In this document: in pieces, positions 1 through 5,687 of the stretch
Numbering within the stretch: position 1 is the first letter of the stretch
Layout of the letters: every line of letters begins with the position of its first letter
Source of the DNA: Pseudomonadota bacterium
Lineage (GTDB): Bacteria; Pseudomonadota; Gammaproteobacteria; Burkholderiales; Burkholderiaceae
Direction: 5' to 3'
Assembly: GCA_021783435.1 (NCBI GenBank)
Contig: JAJXUC010000190.1
Location: forward strand, 1 to 6,484
DNA length: 6,484 nt
Notes under the pieces: model-generated
What the model saw: the letters and a program-made list of their open reading frames with translations, nothing else
Told to the model about the DNA's origin: nothing
Databases searched by the model: none
Made by a program: the position numbers and the translations under genes

Positions 1-206
1 CCATGCCTTTGGATGAACTCGAAGTCCGGCTGCGCGAACTGCCCCGGGACAAGGAGATCATCGCCTACTGCCGCGGCCCGTTTTGCGTCATGTCCGACGC
101 GGCGGTCAAGCTGTTGACCCAGCACGGCCTGCGCGCCCACAAGATCGCCGAGGGCGTGGCCGAGTGGCAGGCTGCCGGGCTGCCCGTCGAATCCCTCGCC
201 TCATAA
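1..206 (+). CDS. Rhodanese-domain protein, C-terminal part (possible ArsR-rhodanese fusion); 5' end cut by window
   Basis: Only the last 67 complete codons are visible, ending at TAA 204-206. The reading frame enters from outside the window, so the ATG at 3 is probably an internal Met and not the start. The sequence is the second half of a rhodanese (sulfurtransferase) domain: AYCRGPFC at residues 21-28 of the visible part is the active-site loop, with Cys23 as the expected persulfide-carrying cysteine and a second Cys at 28. The closing segment, EGVAEWQAAGLPVE, is typical of the end of this domain. From family knowledge, the PLDELEVRLRELPRDKEIIAY pattern resembles rhodanese domains fused behind an ArsR-type winged helix; that N-terminal half cannot be seen here, so the fusion is inference. 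The gene ends 15 bases before the DsrE gene and is probably the first or an early gene of the sulfur operon, possibly its persulfide-responsive regulator. A free-standing rhodanese is the alternative. Confidence 0.85.
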   Translation, partial: MPLDELEVRLRELPRDKEIIAYCRGPFCVMSDAAVKLLTQHGLRAHKIAEGVAEWQAAGLPVESLAS

Positions 207-221
207 CCACGGGAGCCCTTG

Positions 222-572
222 ATGAGCACCTTTCTATTCATCCTGAACGAAGCGCCCTATGGCAGCGAACGCACCTACAACGGCTTGCGTCTGGCGGCGA
301 CCCTGACGGCCCAGCCCGAGCAGCAGGTGCGCGTGTTCCTGATCGGCGACGCCGTGCTTGGCGCCAAGGCCGGGCAGAAAGTGCCGGCGGGTTACTACAA
401 CGTCGAGACCATGCTGGCCAAGGTCGCGCAGCGCGGCGAGGTCGGCCTGTGCGGAACCTGCATGGACGCCCGCGGCTTGCGCGACGAGGAGATGAGCCCG
501 GGCTGCCGCCGGTCCACGATGGTGCAGCTCGGGCAGTGGACAACCCAGGCCGACAAGGTCCTGGTTTTTTGA
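222..572 (+). CDS. DsrE-family protein (YchN-like sulfur-relay protein)
   Basis: This 116-residue protein matches the usual size of a single-domain DsrE/DsrF-like protein. Family features visible are FILNEAPYGSERTYN at the start (first beta strand and loop), VFLIGDAV at residues 38-45, the GYYN segment at 57-60 and the cysteine motif GLCGTCMDARGL with Cys77 and Cys80; a further Cys lies at 95. DsrE-like proteins are small cytoplasmic oligomers, and several carry sulfane sulfur on a conserved cysteine, passing it to TusA, rhodanese or sulfur-oxidation enzymes. That role here is inferred from family and neighbours. ATG 222 was chosen over the adjacent TTG 219 because it is a standard codon and GGGAG at 211-215 sits at a suitable distance. 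It follows the rhodanese gene by 15 bases and precedes the persulfide dioxygenase gene by 21 bases, so co-transcription is likely. Confidence 0.88.
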   Translation: MSTFLFILNEAPYGSERTYNGLRLAATLTAQPEQQVRVFLIGDAVLGAKAGQKVPAGYYNVETMLAKVAQRGEVGLCGTCMDARGLRDEEMSPGCRRSTMVQLGQWTTQADKVLVF

Positions 573-593
573 AGACCGTCGAGGAGATCATCC

Positions 594-1325
594 ATGTTTT
601 TCAAGCAACTCCCCACCAAGGAATCCAGCCTGTCCTATTTCTTCGGCTGTGGCGGCCTGGGCAAGGCCGTGGCGGTGGACGTGGTGGCCGGCGACGAACC
701 CTGGTTCGTGGAGCAGGCGGCGCAGGCCGGCGTGACCATCACCCACGTCATCGACACCCATGTGCACGCCGACCATGTCTCGGGCGGACGCAAGCTGGCC
801 GAGCTGACCGGAGCGCCCTATTGCCTGCATGAAAGCGCGCGCGATCTCGTGCACTTCGACTTCGAACCCCTGCGCGACGAACAGACCATCGTCGCCGGCA
901 ATGTGACGGTGCGCGTGCTGCACACCCCCGGCCACACGCTGGATAGCACCTGCCTGCTGGTCACCGACAAGCGGCGCGGCGAGGCGCCCTGGTTCGCCAT
1001 CACCGGCGACACCCTGTTCGTCGGCGCGGTGGGCCGTCCCGATCTGGCCGGGCGCGAGCGCGAGATGGCCGGCATTCTGTATGACAGCCTGCACCGCAAA
1101 CTCCTCAACCTGCCCGACGACGTCGAGATCTACCCCGGGCACCAGGCCGGCAGCGCCTGCGGCGCCGGCCTGTCGGGCAAGCCCTCGTCGACCTTGGGCT
1201 TCGAGAAGCGCTGGAACCCCGCGCTCAGCCTGCCGCGCGAAGCCTTCATCGACGCGCTGACGGCGCAGATCCCGCCGCGCCCGGCCGATATGGACCGCAT
1301 CGTCGCCGCCAACACCGCGGCTTGA
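594..1325 (+). CDS. MBL-fold hydrolase, ETHE1-like persulfide dioxygenase candidate
   Basis: A 243-residue metallo-beta-lactamase-fold protein of normal length for ETHE1/SdoA-type enzymes. The metal motif is THVHADH (His56, His58, Asp60, His61), followed by His114 in TPGHT, Asp139 in TGDTLF and His183 in YPGHQ. In ETHE1-type enzymes a single iron is held by the equivalents of His56, His114 and Asp139. GRPDL at 148-152 and AGSACG at 185-190 also fit the persulfide dioxygenase branch rather than glyoxalase II or beta-lactamases. The expected reaction is oxidation of glutathione persulfide to sulfite and glutathione in the cytoplasm; this is inferred from family and from the neighbouring rhodanese and DsrE genes. 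The motif commonly reads GHGAGS in relatives, whereas here it is GHQAGS, a small deviation. GAGGAGA at 581-587 gives a strong ribosome binding site for ATG 594. The stop TGA overlaps a possible TTG start of the MFS gene at 1322. Confidence 0.87.
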   Translation: MFFKQLPTKESSLSYFFGCGGLGKAVAVDVVAGDEPWFVEQAAQAGVTITHVIDTHVHADHVSGGRKLAELTGAPYCLHESARDLVHFDFEPLRDEQTIVAGNVTVRVLHTPGHTLDSTCLLVTDKRRGEAPWFAITGDTLFVGAVGRPDLAGREREMAGILYDSLHRKLLNLPDDVEIYPGHQAGSACGAGLSGKPSSTLGFEKRWNPALSLPREAFIDALTAQIPPRPADMDRIVAANTAA

Positions 1326-1333
1326 GCTTGCCC

Positions 1334-2701
1334 ATGCCACGCAGCCTCGACACCTCCCCGGCAGCGCGCGCCGCGCTCGCACCCGCATCGCCGCACGACC
1401 GCTACGTGCAGGGCATCCGCATCAACCTGCACCAGTTCGTCTGGCAGGCGGTGCAGGTGATGTTCGTCGGCCTGGTCATCGGCATGGAGCGCAACGTCCT
1501 GCCGGTGGTGGCCAGCCAGGACTTCGGCGTGCCCAAGACCTCGTTCCTGTACCTGATGTCCTTCGTCATCTCCTTCGGCCTGGTCAAGGGGGCGCTCAAC
1601 TTCATCGCCGGCCGGCTCTCCGAGCGCATCGGGCGCAAGACCGTGCTGGTGATGGGCTGGCTGGCGGCGATTCCGATTCCCTTCCTGATCTACTTCGCGC
1701 CGAACTGGTGGTGGATCGTCGTCGCCAATCTGTTCCTCGGCGTCAACCAGGGCTTCGCCTGGAGCATGACCGTCACCAGCAAGGTGGACATCACGAAGGC
1801 CGAGCAGCGCGGCCTGGCCACCGGCATCAACGAGTTCGCCGGCTATGCCGCGGTGGGCCTGGCGGGCATCGCAACCGGCTATCTGAGCCATCTGTACGGA
1901 CCGCGCGGGGCGTTGCTCGGCTTTGCCCTGGTGGTCATCGCGCTGGGGCTGGGCACGGCGCTGCTGTTCGTGCGGGAGACGCTGCCCTGGGCGCGCGCCG
2001 AGAGCCATCGTCACGCCACCAACCAGCACGCCGGGCCCCGGCCGCGCTTTGCCCAGGGCCTGCCCGACCACCCGAGTTCCAAGCTGGTGTTCCTGTTCGT
2101 CTCGTTTCGCCACACCACTTTCTCGGCCTTGTGTCAGGCCGGGGTGGCCAACAAGGTGGCCGACACCCTGCTCTGGGTGCTGTTCCCCTTGTATCTGCAC
2201 CAGCAGGGCCTGAGCTTGGTGCAGATCGGCTGGGTGACGGGAGTCTATGGACTGGTCTGGGGCGCGTCGCAGTTATGGACCGGGCCGCTGTCGGATCGCA
2301 TCGGGCGCAAGAAACCGGTGGTCGCCGGGTTGTGGCTGCTCGGCGCGGGGGTCGCCAGCGTGATGCTGGTCCACGGCATGGCGGCCTGGCTGGCCGCGGC
2401 GGCGGTGATGGGCGTGGGCATGGCCCTGCTGTATCCGAATCTCATCGCCGCAGTGGCCGACATCTCGCACCCGAACTGGCGCAGTTCCTCGCTCGGCACC
2501 TACCGCTACTGGCGCGACACCGGCTATGCGCTCGGGGCGCTGGCGCTGGGCTTGATCGCGCAGGCCCGCGGCGACATGGCGCCGGCGTTCTGGTTCACCG
2601 CGGCCTTGCTCTTGGTCTCCGGCGGCTGGGTTTTGCTGCGGGCCGAGGAAACCCATCCAAGGCTGCCCCCGCGCAAGGTTCGCGGGACTGACGCACCTTA
2701 G
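1334..2701 (+). CDS. MFS transporter, 12 transmembrane helices, substrate unknown
   Basis: A 455-residue major facilitator superfamily protein of usual length. The sequence shows alternating hydrophobic helices, the MFS signature GRLSERIGRK at residues 93-102 in the loop after helix 2, and its repeat GPLSDRIGRKK at 317-327 in the second half. A hydrophilic His/Pro/Arg-rich central loop lies near residues 218-250. The N-terminus (residues 1-30) is soluble and Ala/Pro-rich. It belongs in the cytoplasmic membrane. The substrate cannot be read from sequence; its position between a persulfide dioxygenase and a YeeE/YedE transporter suggests a sulfur compound such as sulfite or another oxyanion, which is inference only. 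The start is uncertain. ATG 1334 lies 8 bases after the upstream stop but has no clear Shine-Dalgarno sequence. TTG 1322 overlaps that stop as TTGA and would add four residues by translational coupling. Confidence 0.88.
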   Translation: MPRSLDTSPAARAALAPASPHDRYVQGIRINLHQFVWQAVQVMFVGLVIGMERNVLPVVASQDFGVPKTSFLYLMSFVISFGLVKGALNFIAGRLSERIGRKTVLVMGWLAAIPIPFLIYFAPNWWWIVVANLFLGVNQGFAWSMTVTSKVDITKAEQRGLATGINEFAGYAAVGLAGIATGYLSHLYGPRGALLGFALVVIALGLGTALLFVRETLPWARAESHRHATNQHAGPRPRFAQGLPDHPSSKLVFLFVSFRHTTFSALCQAGVANKVADTLLWVLFPLYLHQQGLSLVQIGWVTGVYGLVWGASQLWTGPLSDRIGRKKPVVAGLWLLGAGVASVMLVHGMAAWLAAAAVMGVGMALLYPNLIAAVADISHPNWRSSSLGTYRYWRDTGYALGALALGLIAQARGDMAPAFWFTAALLLVSGGWVLLRAEETHPRLPPRKVRGTDAP

Positions 2702-2717
2702 CCGCGTCGAGCTGAGC

Positions 2718-2735
2718 GTTCGCCGCGAGGCGAGC
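2718..2735 (+). other. Hairpin with GCGA tetraloop in the MFS-YeeE gap
   Basis: Bases 2718-2724 (GTTCGCC) pair with 2729-2735 (GGCGAGC) as seven base pairs including one G-U. The loop is GCGA, a GNRA-type tetraloop. No T-tract follows, so it is not a standard intrinsic terminator. It sits in the only sizeable gap (64 bases) within the operon, about 30 bases before the YeeE gene start. A role in mRNA stability or processing, or none, is possible. Confidence 0.4.
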
Positions 2736-2765
2736 AAGAGACTGGATTCATGAGGAGATTGTTCG

Positions 2766-3902
2766 ATGACGGCCATCACTGAAGTCTTGTTGGGCGGTTT
2801 CGCCGCCGCCCTGGTGCTTGGCGCCTCGGCCCAGGCCACGCGCTTTTGCCCGCAGGGCGGCCTGCGCGAATCCTTGCAGGAGGGCAAACCTGCCCGCATG
2901 GCCGCCTATGCGGCCGCCATCGGCGTGGCCATGCTGGCTGTGGCCGGGCTGCAGCTCGTCCTCGGGCAGGCCCTGGCGCCGTCGCGTCCGGCCTACCTGG
3001 GACCCGAGCTGCAGTGGGGGCGCTACGTCCTGGGCGGGCTGTTGTTCGGCGCCGGCATGGTGTTGGCGCGCGGTTGTCCGCTGCGCACGCTGGTGCGCGT
3101 GGGGCAGGGCAGCGCGCAGGCTTTGGTGTTGCTCGTGGTGATGGCCGTTGCGGCTTATGTCATGACGCGCACCGCGCTGTACGGCGCGTGGTTCGCTCCC
3201 TGGCTGAGTCACCTGTCGGTCGACTTGCGCCGCTGGGGGCTGCAGGGCCAGGGGCTGGACGCCCTGCTCGGGCTCCACGGCCTCGGCGCGCGCGTGGCGC
3301 TGGGCGCCTGCCTCGGTCTCGGCCTGCTTGCGCTGGCCTGGCGCGGGCTGCCATGGCGGCAAACCCGCCTACTGTGGCTCGGCGCGGCGCTGATCGGCCT
3401 CATGGTGGCGGCGGGCTATGCCATCACCGCCGGGCCATGGGGCTCGCGCGCCCTGGACGAAGCGGCCTTCCTGAGCCAGCCGCCCGACGGCATGGGGGTA
3501 CAGTCCTTCAGCTTTGCCGGGCCCCTGAGCGACGCGGCCTATTTCGTGCTGCATCCGTCGAGCCAGACCCTGAGCTTCGGTGTCGTCGCCGTGCTCGGCG
3601 CGCTGGGCGGGGCGCTGCTGGCGGCGCTGCTGCGGCGAGAATTCAGCTTCGAGGGCTTCGCCGCCCCGCGCGACATGGCGCGATCCTTGTTCGGCGCGGT
3701 GTTGACGGGGGCTGGCGCGGTCCTGGGGCTGGGTTGCACGGTGGGGCACGGCCTGAGCGGCATTTCGGTCCTCTCGGTCGGTTCGATGCTGGGGCTGGCG
3801 TCGATTTTCGTCGGTGCCTGGCTGACCATGCGCCTGGAGGGCGGACTGACGGGGACGAAGTTGCCGCGCAGTCGCCCGTCCGCGCTGTTCTTACGGAGTT
3901 GA
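2766..3902 (+). CDS. YeeE/YedE family (TsuA-like) thiosulfate or sulfur transporter
   Basis: A 378-residue, highly hydrophobic protein with the inverted-repeat layout of full-length YeeE/YedE (DUF395) transporters. The N-terminal half has TRFCPQGG with Cys28 and GAGMVLARGCPLRTLVRVG with Cys104. The C-terminal half has QSFSFAGPL near 246-254 and AGAVLGLGCTVGHGLSG with Cys324. Cys182 is an extra cysteine in a middle helix. In the characterised thiosulfate importer TsuA of this family, conserved cysteines line the substrate path; Cys28, Cys104 and Cys324 occupy comparable motif contexts here. Uptake of thiosulfate or a related sulfur species across the cytoplasmic membrane is therefore a family-based inference. 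GAGGAG at 2752-2757 is a strong ribosome binding site for ATG 2766. The stop TGA at 3900-3902 lies three bases before the start of the next gene, so the two are probably translationally coupled. Selenium-linked YedE relatives exist, but nothing nearby suggests selenium. Confidence 0.9.
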   Translation: MTAITEVLLGGFAAALVLGASAQATRFCPQGGLRESLQEGKPARMAAYAAAIGVAMLAVAGLQLVLGQALAPSRPAYLGPELQWGRYVLGGLLFGAGMVLARGCPLRTLVRVGQGSAQALVLLVVMAVAAYVMTRTALYGAWFAPWLSHLSVDLRRWGLQGQGLDALLGLHGLGARVALGACLGLGLLALAWRGLPWRQTRLLWLGAALIGLMVAAGYAITAGPWGSRALDEAAFLSQPPDGMGVQSFSFAGPLSDAAYFVLHPSSQTLSFGVVAVLGALGGALLAALLRREFSFEGFAAPRDMARSLFGAVLTGAGAVLGLGCTVGHGLSGISVLSVGSMLGLASIFVGAWLTMRLEGGLTGTKLPRSRPSALFLRS

Positions 3903-3905
3903 ACG

Positions 3906-4490
3906 ATGGATGGTCGTGTTTTCCCCTTGCTCGCCGCACTCGCCTGTGCCGGACTTTCGCCCGGCGCCGCCCAGGCCGCGGATGCCGCCCCGGCCGCGCC
4001 GGCCGCAGCGGCGAGTGCGGCGCAACCGTCGTGGACGAACGCCAGGCACGCCTTCACCGTGCAATTGATCCAGCTCGGCCCCGACAATGTGCGCGCCTTT
4101 TACGAGAACATGGGCTATCCGCCCAAGGCCATCGATGCCATCGCCAAGGTCTGCGTGTTCGGAACCTCGATCCGGAACGACGCCAAGGCTCCCATCACCT
4201 ATGACGTGGCCGACTGGAAGGCCGTGACCCCGGATGGCAAGCGGCACCCCTTGATCACCAAGACCCAGTGGCTGCACCGCTGGCAGCCACTGGGCGTGAG
4301 TTCGGATTGGTCGATCCTGCCGGCGCAGCAAACCCTGCAGCCCGGGGATTGGGCCCAGGGATTCACCACCGTCGACTTGCCGCGCGGCACGCGGTTCAAA
4401 CTTGTTTATTTCTGGAGAGAGCATGGAACGCAGCATCAAGCCACATTGGTCGGACCGCAATGCGCAGCGGCCCCGCATGCCCAACCCTGA
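3906..4490 (+). CDS. Secreted protein of unknown function
   Basis: I do not recognise this 194-residue protein. Residues 1-24 form a Sec-type signal peptide (hydrophobic LLAALACAGL, likely cleavage after AAQA), followed by an Ala/Pro-rich linker to about residue 40. The mature part has a segment near 60-80 (NVRAFYENMGYPPKAIDAIAK). It is followed by beta-strand-like stretches: CVFGTSIRNDAKAPITYDVADW, TPDGKRHPL and LQPGDWAQGFTTVDLPRGTRF. The pattern of an N-D loop, 'pDGk', 'l.pGd...G' and a closing strand resembles small immunoglobulin-like beta-sandwich domains of exported proteins; this is only a fold guess. Mature cysteines are Cys83 and Cys186, a possible disulfide pair. The ribosome binding site GGAG (3895-3898) lies inside the end of the YeeE gene. 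The 3' end overlaps the TlpA gene by 68 bases, suggesting linked expression and perhaps a client-partner relation with that thiol oxidoreductase. Confidence 0.8.
   Translation: MDGRVFPLLAALACAGLSPGAAQAADAAPAAPAAAASAAQPSWTNARHAFTVQLIQLGPDNVRAFYENMGYPPKAIDAIAKVCVFGTSIRNDAKAPITYDVADWKAVTPDGKRHPLITKTQWLHRWQPLGVSSDWSILPAQQTLQPGDWAQGFTTVDLPRGTRFKLVYFWREHGTQHQATLVGPQCAAAPHAQP
4414..4420 (+). promoter_or_regulatory. Ribosome binding site deciding the TlpA start
   Basis: GGAGAGA ends two bases before ATG 4423 and lies inside the coding sequence of the upstream gene. It favours ATG 4423 over the later in-frame ATG 4477, which has only a GC-rich leader, and over TTG 4402. The spacing is rather short, so the choice is likely but not certain. 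Confidence 0.55.
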
Positions 4491-5028
4491 ACGCCGCCAG
4501 GTGCTGTCCTGGCTCGGCGGCGCCGGGCTGCTGGCCGTTGGCGCGGCGCGCACCGCCCGCGCCGCCGACCCGGTGCAGGACCACGCGCTCGCGGTGGTGC
4601 AGCCGCCGCGCCCGGCGCCGGCATTCAGTCTGCAGGACATCAACGGCAAAACCCACCGCCTGGCCGATTACCGCGGCAAGGTGGTGCTGGTCAATTTCTG
4701 GGCCACCTGGTGCCCGCCTTGCCGGCAGGAAATGCCGTCCATCGAACGGCTTTACCTGTCGATGAAGGGACGTCCCTTCGAGGTGCTGGCGCTGGACCAG
4801 GGCGAGACCCTGAACAATGTGTTCGCGTATATGGGGCAGCTCAACCCCTCGCCCACCTTCCCGGTGTTGCTGGACCAGCATAGCGAGGTGGCGCATGCGT
4901 TCGGCGTGATGGGCATTCCGACGACCTATCTGATCGACAAGCAGGGCCTGATCGTCCGGCAGGCCGTCGGCGGGCGGGATTACGACAGCCCAGCGATTCG
5001 GCAGGTCATCGAGGCCCTGATGCGCTGA
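4423..5028 (+). CDS. TlpA-family thiol-disulfide oxidoreductase with Tat-like signal
   Basis: A 201-residue exported thioredoxin-fold protein. The TlpA/ResA-like core begins near APAFSLQDINGK (66-76). The active site is WATWCPPC with Cys97 and Cys100, and the cis-proline loop is GIPTTYL with Pro166. The N-terminus carries ERRQVLSWLGGAGLLAVGAA, a twin-arginine pair (Arg24-Arg25) before a modestly hydrophobic stretch, then ARTARA with Arg in the c-region, which fits Tat rather than Sec export. Cleavage is likely near Ala47. It should act in the periplasm on protein disulfides or cofactor thiols; SoxW-like proteins of this family support thiosulfate oxidation, but no sox gene is visible here. 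If ATG 4423 is used, 18 extra residues precede the usual n-region. ATG 4477 would give a more ordinary Tat signal and only a 14-base overlap with the upstream gene. It is the last plus-strand gene and ends 11 bases from the convergent oxidase fragment. Confidence 0.88.
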   Translation: MERSIKPHWSDRNAQRPRMPNPERRQVLSWLGGAGLLAVGAARTARAADPVQDHALAVVQPPRPAPAFSLQDINGKTHRLADYRGKVVLVNFWATWCPPCRQEMPSIERLYLSMKGRPFEVLALDQGETLNNVFAYMGQLNPSPTFPVLLDQHSEVAHAFGVMGIPTTYLIDKQGLIVRQAVGGRDYDSPAIRQVIEALMR

Positions 5029-5034
5029 ACAGGA

Positions 5035-5044
5035 CCTGATCAGG
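5035..5044. repeat. 10-base perfect palindrome at the convergent gene ends
   Basis: CCTGATCAGG reads the same on both strands. It spans the short gap after the TlpA stop (5026-5028) and includes the oxidase fragment stop (5040-5042). There is no loop and no T-tract, so a terminator role is not supported. It may be chance. Confidence 0.3.
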
Positions 5045-5642
5045 CCACGGTGAACTGGCCCATCATGCCGTTGTCCTCGTGCTCGAGGATGTGGCAGTGG
5101 TACATGAAGGGATGCGCCCGGCCCGCAGGCTGGTCGAAGCGGGCGGCGAGGCGCACCGTTTCATTGCGGCGCACGAAGACCACGTCCTTCCAGCCGCGCT
5201 CGTGCTCGGGCGGCACGCTGCCGTCGCGATCCAGAATCTGGAACGAGGTGCCGTGCAGGTGGAAGGGATGGGCCATCTCCGCATCATTGCTCACCTCCCA
5301 GACTTCGGTGCTTCCCAGGCGCACGCGCTGATTGATCACCGCCATGTTCATGAACTGGTGGTTGATGGAAAACAGATGCTGCATGCCGATGCCCAGGCTC
5401 ATTCCGCCGGGACCGGCGTTGGCGGACGCGCGCGCTGCGCCCGCCATGCCGCCCATGGCCCGCATGCCGCCGGCCATCATCGAGCCCATCATGCCCTGCA
5501 AGCTGAAATGCCGCACGGGCGCATCCGGCCGTAGCGCCGGGATGGAGACGATTTTCGTGGGCAATCGGCCCCGCTCTGCGGTGAGGGCCACGACACGGAG
5601 CGGTAGAGATCGACACTTGAACAAGATTTTGAGAAACGCCAA
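5040..5642 (-). pseudogene. Multicopper oxidase (CueO/CopA-like) remnant: C-terminal domain only
   Basis: The open frame holds 200 codons from a TTG at 5642, against about 450-600 residues in complete three-domain oxidases. What remains is the third cupredoxin domain. HPFHLHG supplies His125, His128 and His130; HPFMYHCHILEHEDNGMMGQF supplies His182, Cys183, His184, His188 and Met193. By the CueO pattern, His125, Cys183, His188 and Met193 form the complete type 1 copper site. The others are domain-3 ligands for the type 2/3 cluster, whose domain-1 partners are absent. A Met-rich stretch (residues 51-66, MMGSMMAGGMRAMGGM) corresponds to the Met-rich insert of CueO-like oxidases. Resemblance to oxidases starts near residue 13-17 (about 5595-5605). 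The preceding codons look unrelated. There is no ATG or clear ribosome binding site at the 5' end, so this is probably a decayed gene. An expressed single-domain copper protein is the less likely alternative, starting for example at Met51. Confidence 0.8.
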
Positions 5643-5687
5643 GCCGCTGTTGCAGAGTGCTACTCCCTGCCGCTTCGTGTGGAACGC

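Noticed and set aside
3..5. ATG near the window edge as start of the rhodanese gene
   Set aside because: The protein would begin in the middle of the rhodanese fold; the frame is open to the edge, so the true start lies upstream.
588..1388. Minus-strand open frame (266 codons) opposite the dioxygenase gene
   Set aside because: No motifs, low-complexity translation; the opposite strand carries the full set of metal-binding residues.
1130..2200. Long minus-strand open frame (356 codons) opposite the dioxygenase and MFS genes
   Set aside because: Its product is a His/Gln/Gly-rich composition without domain motifs, as expected antisense to GC-rich coding DNA; the plus-strand genes have clear family motifs.
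2846..4204. Plus-strand open frame of 452 codons spanning the YeeE and unknown genes
   Set aside because: Arg/Gly/Ala-rich out-of-frame shadow that crosses two supported genes and has no recognisable domain.
4402..4404. TTG as start of the TlpA gene
   Set aside because: It precedes the ribosome binding site GGAGAGA, which instead serves ATG 4423.
5029..5046. Bidirectional terminator between the convergent genes
   Set aside because: Only a loop-less 10-base palindrome is present, with no T-tract on either strand.
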